From Rhodoplanes sp. Z2-YC6860 (GTDB lineage Bacteria > Pseudomonadota > Alphaproteobacteria > Rhizobiales > Xanthobacteraceae): a stretch of DNA of 64,000 nt. The position numbers and the translations under genes are program-made. The notes under the pieces were generated by a model. It saw only the letters and a list, made by a program, of their open reading frames with translations, was not told the origin of the DNA and ran no database searches. Positions 26,802-34,842 of this stretch are shown here, one piece after another. Within the stretch, counting starts at the first letter, position 1, and every line of letters begins with the position of its first letter. The stretch is taken from positions 5,664,029 to 5,728,028 of the forward strand of contig NZ_CP007440.1 of the NCBI RefSeq assembly GCF_001579845.1, in the 5' to 3' direction.

Positions 26802-26984
26802 GACGGCAGATTATCATCGCAGGGACCCGCGTCGAAGCCGAAACCGGCGTAAAGACAGCCGAACTCTGCACAGCGAACTGAGGTCCGGTCCTGGTACCGG
26901 ATCACCGAATCGGAAAAACTTGGTTGGCAAAATGCTCTGGGCGTCGCGGAAAGCCGCCCGGAGCAATACGGATGGAGAGGTCAC

Positions 26985-27242
26985 ATGCGCTGGTTGCTGA
27001 GCATGGCGTTGGCGCTCGCGGTGGCGACGCCGTCACTTGCGGCGGACCTCAATCTCACGCCGCGGAAAAGGATCGTCCACGTCCGCCATCATCATCACGT
27101 GCGCGTGGTGAGGGATTATGACGGCACGCCCATAACGATCCGCCGCCGCGCTGACGGGACCGCGGACGCCCGCGTCGCGTGGCGCGCCAGCCCAAGCCGC
27201 TATCTGAACGGCGAGCTCGTTGCGTCCTGGATCGGACGCTAA
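26985..27242 (+). CDS. Small secreted His-rich basic protein
   Basis: 85 residues with a good ribosome site (GGAGAGG, 6 bases before the ATG). Signal peptide MRWLLSMALALAVATPSLAA, then a basic mature part with VRHHHHVRVVRDYDGTPI and many Arg residues. The His run might bind a metal, but nothing else supports it. It ends just before a 73-base imperfect palindrome. Function unknown; small exported basic proteins of this type are common in Hyphomicrobiales. Confidence 0.6.
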   Translation: MRWLLSMALALAVATPSLAADLNLTPRKRIVHVRHHHHVRVVRDYDGTPITIRRRADGTADARVAWRASPSRYLNGELVASWIGR

Positions 27243-27259
27243 GCCAGATTCTCGATTTG

Positions 27260-27332
27260 GCGCATGTCCTTTACGGAAAACCGCTGCCCACCCCGGATCA
27301 AGTCCGGGGCAGGCTTTTTCCGAGACATGCGC
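27260..27332. repeat. 73-base imperfect palindrome, REP-like element
   Basis: The arms GCGCATGTC (27260-27268) and GACATGCGC (27324-27332) are exact complements. Inner pairings are GGAAAA (27275-27280) with TTTTTCC (27315-27321), and CCCCGGA (27291-27297) with TCCGGGG (27303-27309) around the loop TCAAG. The whole is one long hairpin lying between two convergent genes and reaching the stop codon of the - strand gene. The pattern GGAAAACCG...TTTTCCG...CATG resembles dispersed palindromes known from Bradyrhizobium-type genomes; it may also act as a terminator. Confidence 0.75.
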
Positions 27333-27739
27333 TAGCGGCATTCCTTGTAGCCGAACTGGTCGATCAACTCGCTGCCCGACATCGCGTGAAACGCATGGGT
27401 CTGCGTATAGCCGCCGGCCACGAGAAACTGCCGCAGCTTCGGCTTGTAAGCGTTCAGCATGTGGTGGGTTGACGTCACCGAAATCTTCCCGCTGCGGTCA
27501 TTGCCGGCGTGAAACGCGAGCACCGCGGTGCGCTCGATGCAGACATTGCGGATGCCGAGAAACAGCGTGCAGGCCGACTGGCAGCGGCCTTCGATCTTGA
27601 ACAACTCACCGCTCTTGTTGTGCGCGGCGACGATCGGGTCATAGCTCGCGAAGCGACCGCCGGCGCCGTAGCCCTGCGATGTGCCGGCCATGGCGGACGA
27701 CGAAAACAAAACGACGAACAGCGCAATCAGAACCCGCAT
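27332..27739 (-). CDS. Small periplasmic COG3904-like protein, paralogue of the gene at 20283
   Basis: 135 residues with signal peptide MRVLIALFVVLFSSSAMA. It shares the core of the protein at 20283-20732: EGRCQSACTLFLGIRNVCIERTAVLAFHAG, with S55 in QSACT and H77 in LAFHA, two Cys residues (C53, C57) bracketing the serine, and a Cys close to the C-terminus (KECR). Overall similarity outside the core is low, so these are old paralogues. A ClpP-like serine/histidine pair is an inference from the motif, not demonstrated. Its stop overlaps the end of the long palindrome. Confidence 0.7.
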   Translation of the reverse strand: MRVLIALFVVLFSSSAMAGTSQGYGAGGRFASYDPIVAAHNKSGELFKIEGRCQSACTLFLGIRNVCIERTAVLAFHAGNDRSGKISVTSTHHMLNAYKPKLRQFLVAGGYTQTHAFHAMSGSELIDQFGYKECR

Positions 27740-27827
27740 GGAAGACCCCGGACGACAATGAGCAGCGCCGGACTATACGCGCACGCTCGCGCCGCAGGCG
27801 GGTCATTGTTCACCGCCTCCACAGAGG

Positions 27828-28052
27828 CTACTGGCGTTTCTTGTTTGGCTTGTCCGCCGCCCAGTCTGTGACGGCGCTGGCGCGCTCCATCATGTCGCGC
27901 GCCATCTCGTGAAACAGCAGCCGAGCCCCTGCCGTCGTCGCCGTGCGGCTGAGCTCCTGATATTTGCCGGCGCGCCGCAGATACTCCTGGACGCGTTCGC
28001 CCGGCGGCAATCGGTCAAAGCTGTACAGATGAGTCTGCCCCATACGGGCCAT
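27828..28052 (-). CDS. Small helical protein, unknown function
   Basis: About 74 residues from the ATG at 28052 (an ATG at 28043 is equally possible; no strong ribosome site decides). The protein is fully helical and charged: YSFDRLPPGERVQEYLRRAG, KYQELSRTATTAGARLLFHEMARDMMERA, ending KPNKKRQ. It looks like the small DUF-type proteins common in Bradyrhizobium-like genomes but I do not recognise a family. Sequence upstream in the same frame looks non-coding. Confidence 0.5.
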   Translation of the reverse strand: MARMGQTHLYSFDRLPPGERVQEYLRRAGKYQELSRTATTAGARLLFHEMARDMMERASAVTDWAADKPNKKRQ

Positions 28053-28252
28053 CTGAGCACAGACCCGCGGCGAGCGGTTTACGATCCTTATCCGTACGAA
28101 TACGGACCCATATGACCCGAATCGGCAGGATTCCTGGGTTTTTCGGGCCTTCTGGCCGAATTGCGCCATGATTCCGCCGCGCCCCGGCCGGGGTGTTTCA
28201 ACGGACGAAAGCGCGGCTATGATCCGCGCCGCCAAAACAAGGAGACTACGGA

Positions 28253-29032
28253 ATGGATCTCGGAATCGCCGGCCGCAAGGCCATCGTCTGCGCCTCGAGC
28301 CGCGGGCTGGGGCGCGCCTGCGCCATGCGGCTCGCGGAGGCCGGCTGCGAGGTTGTGATCAACGGACTGGACCCCGCACGGCTTGAGGCCACGGCAGCCG
28401 AAATCCGCGCCAAGACCGGCTCCAAGGTGACTGCGGTCGCGGCGAACGTCGCAACGCCCGAAGGCCAGGCCGCCCTCTTTGCCGCCTGCCCGGACCCGGA
28501 CATTCTCGTCGCCAACAATGGCGGACCGCCGTTCCGCGATTTCCGCGAGCTCGACCGCCAGAAGATGATCGACGGCGTGGTCGGCAACATGGTGGTGCCG
28601 ATCGAGCTCATTCAGAAGGCGATCGACCCGATGATCAAGAAGAAGTTCGGGCGCATCGTCAACATCACCTCGGGTTCGGTGAAGATGCCGATTGCCGGCC
28701 TCGACCTGTCGTCGGGGGCGCGCGCGGGCCTCACGGCCTTCCTCGCCGGCGTCGCCCGCTCGGTGGCGCAACACAATGTCACCATCAACTTCCTGTTGCC
28801 GGGACCGTTCGACACCGACCGCCTGCGCTCCAACAACGAGCAGACCGCCAAGAAGCAAGGCATCAGCGTCGAGCAGGCCGCAGCCGCCCGGGCGCAAACC
28901 GTACCGGCCAAGCGGATCGGCAATCCGGACGAGTTCGGCGCGGCCTGCGCCTTCCTGTGCTCGTCCCATGCCGGTTTCATCACCGGGCAAAACCTGTTGA
29001 TGGACGGCGGAATCTTCCCAGGGGCGTTCTAG
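28253..29032 (+). CDS. Short-chain dehydrogenase/reductase with non-canonical active site
   Basis: 259 residues of SDR fold: dinucleotide loop CASSRGLG (residues 13-20, TG of the usual TGxxxGIG replaced by CA), VANNGGPP (86-93, NNAG replaced by NNGG), serine S140 in NITSGSV, and the C-terminal GFITGQNLLMDGG. The catalytic YxxxK is absent: at the expected distance of 13 residues from S140 the sequence is S153-S-G-A-R157. Family knowledge: a subgroup annotated 3-oxoacyl-ACP-reductase-like lacks a perfect tetrad, and this fits it. It starts at the ATG after GGAGACTACGGA. It lies upstream of the FAA-hydrolase on the same strand (about 190 bases). Substrate unknown. Confidence 0.85.
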   Translation: MDLGIAGRKAIVCASSRGLGRACAMRLAEAGCEVVINGLDPARLEATAAEIRAKTGSKVTAVAANVATPEGQAALFAACPDPDILVANNGGPPFRDFRELDRQKMIDGVVGNMVVPIELIQKAIDPMIKKKFGRIVNITSGSVKMPIAGLDLSSGARAGLTAFLAGVARSVAQHNVTINFLLPGPFDTDRLRSNNEQTAKKQGISVEQAAAARAQTVPAKRIGNPDEFGAACAFLCSSHAGFITGQNLLMDGGIFPGAF

Positions 29033-29219
29033 CTTGGCCACAGGGCCCTCCACACGCGGAAGAGAAACCGGGGTCCCGGGTCTGCGACGCATCACTTCGT
29101 GCTGCGTCGCGCCCGGGACACGTGCCGCCAGACTTGCTCCAAACCCAACAGCCAAGCATGATGCCGCATCACATCATCGTCCCAGCCAAACCACACACAT
29201 CGAATAAGGGGGAACGCCC

Positions 29220-30071
29220 ATGAAGCTCGTTCGCTATGGCGCCGCAGGCAAGGAAAAGCCCGGCATTCTCGACAAGAACGGCAAGATTCGCGACCTGTCG
29301 AAGATCGTCAAAGACATCGACGGAGAGGCGCTCTCGCCTGCCGGCCTCGCCAAGATCAAGAAAGCCAATATCGACAAGCTGCCGCTGGTGAAGGGCAATC
29401 CCCGCCTCGGCTCCTGCGTCGCCAAGCCCTCCAACTTCATCGCCATCGGCCTGAATTACGCCGACCACGCGGCCGAGGCCGGCATGAAGATTCCGCCGGA
29501 GCCGATCATCTTCAACAAGGCGCCGAGCTGCGTCTGCGGCCCGAACGACAACACCATCATCCCGAAGGATTCGACCAAGCTCGACTGGGAGATCGAACTC
29601 GGCATCATCATCGGCAGCCGCGGCCGCTATCTCTCCAAGGAGCGCGCGATGAGTGTGGTCGCGGGCTACTGCCTGTCGAACGACGTCTCCGAGCGCGTGT
29701 TCCAGATCGAGCGCGCCGGCCAGTGGACCAAGGGCAAGGGCTGCGAGAGCTTCGGCCCGCTCGGCCCCTGGATGGTGACCAAGGACGAGATCAAGGATCC
29801 GCAGAACCTCGAAATGGAGCTCACCGTCAACGGCGAGGTCCGGCAGAAGGGCAACACCAAGACGATGATCTTCGGCGTCGCCCATCTGGTGTGGGCCTGC
29901 TCGCAGTATTTCATCCTGGAGCCCGGCGACGTCATCATCACCGGCACGCCGCCCGGCGTCGGCCTCGGCATGAAACCCGAGCCGAAGTTCCTCAAGGCGG
30001 GCGACGTCGTGCACCTGAGGATGGACAAGGTCGGCGAGCAGACCCAGAAGGTCGTCAAGGGCAAGTACTGA
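29220..30071 (+). CDS. Fumarylacetoacetate hydrolase family protein
   Basis: 283 residues. The family fold is clear: SCVAKPSNFIAIGLNYADHAAEAG, the ExE metal motif in LDWEIELGIII, GYCLSNDVSERVFQIER, and near the end GDVIITGTPPGVGLG. These enzymes hydrolyse or decarboxylate acylpyruvate-type diketo acids in aromatic and sugar-acid degradation (close relatives: 2,4-diketo-3-deoxy-L-fuconate hydrolase and HpcE-type enzymes). The short N-terminal domain (residues 1-70) is common to that subgroup. A strong terminator lies 24 bases after the stop. It could work with the SDR upstream, as sugar-acid pathways often pair the two. Confidence 0.85.
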   Translation: MKLVRYGAAGKEKPGILDKNGKIRDLSKIVKDIDGEALSPAGLAKIKKANIDKLPLVKGNPRLGSCVAKPSNFIAIGLNYADHAAEAGMKIPPEPIIFNKAPSCVCGPNDNTIIPKDSTKLDWEIELGIIIGSRGRYLSKERAMSVVAGYCLSNDVSERVFQIERAGQWTKGKGCESFGPLGPWMVTKDEIKDPQNLEMELTVNGEVRQKGNTKTMIFGVAHLVWACSQYFILEPGDVIITGTPPGVGLGMKPEPKFLKAGDVVHLRMDKVGEQTQKVVKGKY

Positions 30072-30094
30072 GCACAGCACCATAAGACAAAGGC

Positions 30095-30127
30095 GAAGCC
30101 CCGGGCTGACAGCCCGGGGCTTCGTGT
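30095..30127. terminator. Bidirectional Rho-independent terminator
   Basis: A 13-bp perfect stem (30095-30107 with 30111-30123) around the loop GAC, with GTGTTT on one side and a T-rich flank on the other strand. It separates the convergent FAA-hydrolase and porin-like genes. Confidence 0.8.
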
Positions 30128-30157
30128 TTCAGGCTCTTCGTTTCGCGGTCCGATCGC

Positions 30158-30853
30158 TTAGTAGCGGCGGAAGATCGGGCCGGAGAATCTGTGATTGATG
30201 CCGGCGCGGACGATGTTCTCCGTGAAGCTGACATTGCCGGCGACAGGGCCTGGCGCACAGGAGGCGCCGCAGTTGAATCGGCCGAGATCGGCGTAAAGGT
30301 ATTCGATCTTGGCCGACCAGTTGCCGAGGAAGGCGTATTCAATTCCAGCGCCGACCGTCCAGCCGACCATCGTGTCGCTTGCGCCCGGCACCGCCGGATT
30401 GGAGAGTGACGCCTTGACGTGACCGAAGGCGGCGCCGCCGGTGATGTAGGGCAGCCAGCGGTCAAGGGCCAAGCCGACGCGACCGCGGGCGGTGGCAAAC
30501 CAGGTGTTCTTGGTCTCGCAGGAGAAGGCACCGCAAGCGGCGCTCGCGCTTACATCCGCCCAATCGAAGTCACCCTCGAGACCCCAGACGAAAGCGCCGG
30601 TCTGATAGTTGTAGCCAAGCGTGCCGCCGGCCATCCAGCCTTTCGGCTCCGACGAAACGATCGGCAAGTCCCAATTCGAAGTGCCCCAGCCGTAGCCGCC
30701 GTTGATGCCAGCATAGATGCCGGTCCAATTGTAGTAGGACACCACCGTGCGCGGCGCCTTGTCGACCGGACGCAGAAGGTCCGCTGCCTGCGCTGAGAAT
30801 GAGAATGTGGTTGCCAGCAAGCCCAGTGCGGCAAGGCCCGCCCTGAATTTCAT
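30158..30853 (-). CDS. Omp25-like outer-membrane beta-barrel (porin family) protein
   Basis: 231 residues from the ATG at 30853, chosen because GGGAGG lies just upstream and the signal peptide MKFRAGLAALGLLATTFSFS ends at QA-AD. The mature protein opens YYNWTGIYAGINGGYGWG and ends INHRFSGPIFRRY, with repeated strands WGLEGDFDWADVS, WFATARGRVGLALDRWLPYITGG and VGAGIEYAFLGNWSAKIEYLYADLG, an 8-stranded barrel. Such proteins are abundant structural or transport barrels of the Hyphomicrobiales outer membrane. It is closely related to the next gene upstream (31253-31960); the two are tandem paralogues with separate promoters and terminators. Confidence 0.9.
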   Translation of the reverse strand: MKFRAGLAALGLLATTFSFSAQAADLLRPVDKAPRTVVSYYNWTGIYAGINGGYGWGTSNWDLPIVSSEPKGWMAGGTLGYNYQTGAFVWGLEGDFDWADVSASAACGAFSCETKNTWFATARGRVGLALDRWLPYITGGAAFGHVKASLSNPAVPGASDTMVGWTVGAGIEYAFLGNWSAKIEYLYADLGRFNCGASCAPGPVAGNVSFTENIVRAGINHRFSGPIFRRY

Positions 30854-31252
30854 TGTCGCCTCCCATCCGTACAACGTGGATTGCTGATCGCAGCCGGCAA
30901 TCACCCAACGTGCCGTGCGCGAGCTCACGCTTCGACCGGGTCACATTCGACTTGGGAACAACTGGAGTAGCGCCACGCAGGCGACAGTGCGGTCGCCTGA
31001 ACGTTGGACTGCCGGGGAAAGGTCCGCAGCGCCAAACGAATCAGCGGGACTCGCTATCTGCAGATTAAGGAACCGCCGAATGCAATCAAGCGCCACACGT
31101 TGTGCCCAGCTTTTTAGGAAACCAACGCCGCCAAGCGTGGCGCAACCGCAACAGATTCAAACGGCAAAGCAAAAGCCCCGGGCCGGAGCCCGGGGCTTGG
31201 GAGTGCTTGGACGTTCTGTCCGCGAACAGCTTTCGGGAGAGCTATAGGGCTC
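30854..31252. other. Intergenic region between the two porin genes
   Basis: About 400 bases. The end near 31165-31198 is the terminator of the upstream paralogue; the remainder should carry the promoter of the 30158 gene. I see no ORF with a ribosome site and no operator-like palindrome. Confidence 0.5.
31165..31198 (-). terminator. Rho-independent terminator of the second porin gene
   Basis: On the - strand an 11-bp perfect stem (31198-31188 with 31183-31173) closes on a 4-base loop and runs into TTTGCTTTGCC. It lies 55 bases after the stop of the 31253 gene. Its stem is nearly the same sequence (AGCCCCGGGC) as the terminator at 30095. Confidence 0.8.
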
Positions 31253-31960
31253 TCAGTAGCGCGAGAAGATCGGGCCGCTGAACTTGTAGTTCAGGCCGGC
31301 GCGGATGATGTTCTGCGTGAAGCTGACGTTGTCGTTGAGGGCGAACCCGCAAGACGTGCCGCCGCAATTGTTGAACGTCCCGAGATCGGCATAGAGATAT
31401 TCGACCTTGGCAGTCCAGTTGCCGAGGAAAGCGTATTCAATGCCAGCGCCGACAGTCCAGCCCGTCAGGGTGTCAGACCCGCCCACCGCCAGCGGGTTGT
31501 CGCTCGCCGCCCTCACGCGACCGAAGGCCGCGCCGCCGGTCACATACGGCAGCCAGCGATCGAACGCATAGCCGAGACGGCCACGGGCGGTTGCGAACCA
31601 GCTTTCCTTGGTCTGGCAGATGAAAGCGCCGCAGGCGGCGGTGGTGCTCACGTCGGCCCAGTCAAAGTCGCCTTCGAGACCATAGACGATCGCGCCGCTC
31701 TGCCAGTTGTATCCGACCGTGCCGCCAGCCATCCAGCCCTTGGGCGACGCCGAAACGAGCGGCAAATCCCAATTCGTGTCGCCCCAGCTATAGCCGCCGT
31801 TCACGCCGGCGTAGAAGCCGGTCCAGTTGTAGTAGGACACCACCGAGCGCGGCGGCGCCTTGTAGTAGCTCCTGAGCGGCATGTCCGCCGCCTTGGCGGC
31901 GAACGGAGTGACGAGCAGCGCCAGCGTCGCGATGCCCATCTTGGTGAACCTTGAAATCAT
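31253..31960 (-). CDS. Omp25-like outer-membrane beta-barrel (porin family) protein
   Basis: 235 residues from the ATG at 31960, preceded by GGGAGAGGG. The signal peptide (ISRFTKMGIATLALLVTPFA, ending KA-AD) leads into YYNWTGFYAGVNGGYSWGD. Strand motifs match the 30158 protein almost throughout (YGLEGDFDWADVS, WFATARGRLGYAFDRWLPYVTGG, VGAGIEYAFLGNWTAKVEYLYADLG) and it ends KFSGPIFSRY. A short Cys-containing loop (NNCGGTSCGF) is shared in position with the paralogue (NCGASCAPG). The gene arose by tandem duplication and then diverged. Its substrate is unknown. Confidence 0.9.
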   Translation of the reverse strand: MISRFTKMGIATLALLVTPFAAKAADMPLRSYYKAPPRSVVSYYNWTGFYAGVNGGYSWGDTNWDLPLVSASPKGWMAGGTVGYNWQSGAIVYGLEGDFDWADVSTTAACGAFICQTKESWFATARGRLGYAFDRWLPYVTGGAAFGRVRAASDNPLAVGGSDTLTGWTVGAGIEYAFLGNWTAKVEYLYADLGTFNNCGGTSCGFALNDNVSFTQNIIRAGLNYKFSGPIFSRY

Positions 31961-32277
31961 AAAAGCCCTCTCCCCTAGGGGTTGGATTGCGGTCGCATCG
32001 AGTTGAGTGATCGCGCAACGTGCGCCCGCGCGCCTGCAACGATCCCACGCCGTCACACTTGAACTGAGAGCCGGACATCACATGACAGGCTTCGGTACGA
32101 AGGCGCGGATGGCCAACGCCGGCTTTTGGCCGAAGCGCTTCGGTTAACGAATTTGACCAGCTATGGTTAACGGCTGGTAAACTCCGCGGCATTTCGGTGA
32201 TTTGGCCAAGAAAAAGCCTCGGGTCTTACCGCCCGAGGCTCTCTAACCCTTTGGCCGGGCAGGCTTTCCCGCCGACC
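31961..32277. other. Promoter region of the porin gene plus terminator
   Basis: About 320 bases. Base composition drops in GC around 32130-32200. A terminator for the TRAP gene lies at 32211-32240; the rest presumably holds the porin promoter. No gene is supported. Confidence 0.5.
32211..32240 (-). terminator. Rho-independent terminator of the thiamine/TRAP operon
   Basis: On the - strand AGCCTCGGG (32240-32232) pairs with CCCGAGGCT (32223-32215) around an 8-base loop, followed directly by TTTTCTTGG. It lies 38 bases after the TRAP binding protein stop, so it marks the end of the riboswitch-controlled operon. Confidence 0.8.
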
Positions 32278-33357
32278 CTAAATGTCACGCGCCTCGAGCA
32301 CCGACTTGAGCGAAATCTTCGACCAGGCGCCGGCACGCTCACGGAACGCCGTATACGAATCATAAACCTTGCGAGTCGCGGCGTTGCGGCCGCCGAGTTC
32401 GCTCAAGACCTCAGTGCTGGTGCTACGGGCCGCCGCGATCACCTCCTGCGGAAACGCGCGAAGCTGCACGCTGTGCTGGCCCGTCAGCGCCGACAGCGCT
32501 TCGGTGTTGAGGCGCTCCATCTCGGACAACGCAAAGTTTGCTTCGGTGGCGCAGGCATGCGCGACGATGGCCTTGAGCTCGGCATCGAGCGCGTTCCAGG
32601 CGTTGAGCGAGACGATGCACTCGCCGGTGCCGTTCGGTTTGTTGAAGCCCGGATAGTAGTAGAACGGCGCCACGCGATAGAGCCCGAGCGCGATATCGGT
32701 GCCGGGACCGACGAATTCCACCGCATCGATCACGCCCGATTGCAGGCTCGTGAGAATCTCGGCGGGCGGCGTGGTTTGCGGCGTGGCGCCGAGGCGGCGA
32801 TAGACTTCGCCGCCGAGGCCGAGCGAGCGGACCTTCATGCCGCCCAAGTCGGCGCGGCCCTTCACCTCATGGCGAAACCAGCCACCCATGCAAACGCCGG
32901 TGTTGCCGCCCATGAAGGGCTTCACACCGAACGGCGCGTAAAGCTCATCCCACAGCGCCTGACCGCCGCCGGCATCGACCCAGGCGACGTGCTCGCCCGG
33001 CGTGAGTCCGAACGGCACGGTGGTGTAGAACGCGGCGGCCGGCATCTTGCCCTGCCAGTAGAACGAAGCGGTGTGGCCGATCTCGGCAACGCCGCCGCCG
33101 ACCGCGTCGAGCACCTCGAAGGCCGGCACGATCTCGCCCGCGGCATGCACCGAAATGTCGAGCTTGCCGCCGGAGAGGGTGCGGATGCGCTCGGCGACAC
33201 GTTCCGCCGACATGCCGGGACCGGGCAAACGCTTCGGCCACGACGTCACCATGCGCCAGCGCTTGGCCTGTGCGAGCGCCAGCGAGGGTGCGGCGAGTGC
33301 GCCCGCGGCGGCACCTCCGGCAACCCGGGCGAGCTTTCGTCGCGTGATGTTCGGCAT
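32278..33357 (-). CDS. TRAP transporter substrate-binding protein (TakP/DctP-like)
   Basis: About 359 residues from the ATG at 33357, which follows AGGGAGCC. A Tat-like signal (TRRKLARVAGGAAAGALAAP, ending ALA-Q) precedes RWRMVTSWPKRLPG, the opening of the TakP/SmoM group of TRAP binding proteins, and it has MGGWFRHEV, MKVRSLGLGGEVYRRLG and PGFNKPNGTGE at the ligand-binding places. Family knowledge: this group binds 2-oxo acids, sugars or related acids with a cation. There is no DctQ/DctM membrane pair in the window. It lies 34 bases after thiD on the same strand and before a strong terminator, so it appears to be the last gene of the TPP-riboswitch operon. This suggests, without proof, import of a thiamine precursor or a connected acid. 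Confidence 0.85.
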   Translation of the reverse strand: MPNITRRKLARVAGGAAAGALAAPSLALAQAKRWRMVTSWPKRLPGPGMSAERVAERIRTLSGGKLDISVHAAGEIVPAFEVLDAVGGGVAEIGHTASFYWQGKMPAAAFYTTVPFGLTPGEHVAWVDAGGGQALWDELYAPFGVKPFMGGNTGVCMGGWFRHEVKGRADLGGMKVRSLGLGGEVYRRLGATPQTTPPAEILTSLQSGVIDAVEFVGPGTDIALGLYRVAPFYYYPGFNKPNGTGECIVSLNAWNALDAELKAIVAHACATEANFALSEMERLNTEALSALTGQHSVQLRAFPQEVIAAARSTSTEVLSELGGRNAATRKVYDSYTAFRERAGAWSKISLKSVLEARDI

Positions 33358-33391
33358 GGGTGGCTCCCTGTTCGTGGTTCGCGAGAGACGC

Positions 33392-34189
33392 TCACCACCA
33401 GCGATAGAAATGATGCACCGGGCCGTGGCCCGCGCCGATCGCAAGGCGATCGGACGCAGCGATCGCGCTCGCGACATAAATTTTCGCAGCGCGTGCCGCG
33501 TCGGCGAGCGTCATGCCTTTGGCGAGGCCCGCCGCAATCGCCGACGACAGCGTGCAGCCGGTGCCGTGGGTGTTCGCGGTGTTGAAACGCGGGCTCGTCA
33601 GCCGGGTGACGCCGTTTGGCTCGATCAGAAGATCGACGCTTTCTGCGCCCTCGGCGTGGCCGCCTTTGATCAGCACGGCCTTGGCGCCCAGCGCCAACAG
33701 GCGCTCACCCTGCGCGCGCATCGCGGGCTCGTCTGCCGCAATGCCGGTGTCGAGCAGCGCCGCGGCTTCCGGAAGGTTCGGCGTGACCACCAGAGCTGCG
33801 GGAATCAGGCGCTTACGCAGCACGTCGATAGCGTCGGGCTTGAGCAATCGGTCGCCGGACGTCGCGACCATCACCGGATCGAGCACCATGCTGCTTTGCT
33901 TGTAGCGCGCGAGTCCGTCCGCCACTGCGCCGATCACGGCGGCATTCGACAGCATGCCGAGCTTCACGGCGCCAACCTTGAGATCGGAAAACACCGCATC
34001 GATCTGTGCGGTGACGAAATCGGGCGGCACGTCGTGAATGCCGGTGACGCCCTTGGTGTTCTGCGCGGTGAGCGCCGCGATCACCGACGCGCCATAAACG
34101 CCGAGCGCCGAGAAGGTTTTCAGATCGGCCTGGATGCCCGCGCCGCCGCCGGAGTCCGATCCCGCGATGGTGACGGCGATGGCGGTCAT
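33392..34189 (-). CDS. thiD: Hydroxymethylpyrimidine (phosphate) kinase
   Basis: 265 residues. ThiD phosphorylates HMP and HMP-P on the way to thiamine phosphate, in the cytoplasm. The ribokinase-like signature [21 protein letters not shown] is at residues 10-30, [13 protein letters not shown] in the middle, and the catalytic [19 protein letters not shown] near residue 215. Length and motifs are fully typical. Its ATG overlaps the TGA of thiE by four bases (ATGA), which implies translational coupling. It is co-transcribed with thiM and thiE and is followed closely by the TRAP binding protein. Confidence 0.95.
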   Translation of the reverse strand: MTAIAVTIAGSDSGGGAGIQADLKTFSALGVYGASVIAALTAQNTKGVTGIHDVPPDFVTAQIDAVFSDLKVGAVKLGMLSNAAVIGAVADGLARYKQSSMVLDPVMVATSGDRLLKPDAIDVLRKRLIPAALVVTPNLPEAAALLDTGIAADEPAMRAQGERLLALGAKAVLIKGGHAEGAESVDLLIEPNGVTRLTSPRFNTANTHGTGCTLSSAIAAGLAKGMTLADAARAAKIYVASAIAASDRLAIGAGHGPVHHFYRWW

Positions 34190-34842
34190 TTCTTCGAACG
34201 CTTCGACAGCGCTGCGTCAACCGCGCGCAGCAATTCCGCCGCCGCGGCCTTCGGGTCTTTGGCCATCGACAGCGCCGAGATCACCGAGACGCCATCGGCA
34301 CCGGCTTCGATCACCGGTGCGGCGTTCGCCGCATTGATGCCGGCGATGCCGCAGGTGAGGAATCCGGGCTTGCGCCGATGCAGCGCCTCGATCACGCGCG
34401 CCATGCCGGCGATGCCGATCGGCCCATTCTTGGTCTGCTTCGACGTGGTGCCGTAGACGCCGCCGATGCCCGCGTAGTCGACCAGCGACAGATCGGTGAC
34501 GTCGGCCCGCTGCGGGCTGTTGATGGTGAGGCCGATGATCGCGTCGGGCCCGAGCAGCCGACGCGCGTCGACCGGCGCCATGTCGTCCCAGCCGATGTGC
34601 ACGCCCTCGCAGCCGATCGCGAGCGCCACGTCGATACGATCGTTGATCAGGAGCGGCACCTTGCCGAGCGCGGCCTTGCAGGCGCGGGCGCGATCGACCA
34701 TCACGCGGGTGTCGGACAGCTTGTCGCGGAGCTGCACCAGGGTCGCGCCGCCGGCCGCGAGCATCCGGCACAGGTCGGGAAGCTCGTGACCGCCGGCCAC
34801 CTCCGGATCGACGATGGCATAACAACGCAGATCGACACGCAT
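34186..34842 (-). CDS. thiE: Thiamine-phosphate synthase
   Basis: 218 residues. ThiE joins HMP-PP and thiazole phosphate to give thiamine monophosphate. Typical motifs: [37 protein letters not shown] (diphosphate and thiazole site), [16 protein letters not shown], and [26 protein letters not shown] at the end. Its ATG overlaps the TGA of thiM by four bases, and its own TGA overlaps the thiD ATG. The protein is a complete TIM barrel of usual size. Confidence 0.95.
   Translation of the reverse strand: MRVDLRCYAIVDPEVAGGHELPDLCRMLAAGGATLVQLRDKLSDTRVMVDRARACKAALGKVPLLINDRIDVALAIGCEGVHIGWDDMAPVDARRLLGPDAIIGLTINSPQRADVTDLSLVDYAGIGGVYGTTSKQTKNGPIGIAGMARVIEALHRRKPGFLTCGIAGINAANAAPVIEAGADGVSVISALSMAKDPKAAAAELLRAVDAALSKRSKK

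Noticed and set aside
24768-26852. A 694-residue + strand open frame
   Set aside because: It lies antisense to three well-supported genes (thioesterase, EthD-like, dehydratase) and its translation is low-complexity Arg/His/Asp.
27087-27100. CATCATCATCAC as a possible simple repeat or CRISPR fragment
   Set aside because: It encodes a run of histidines in the small secreted protein; there is no array.
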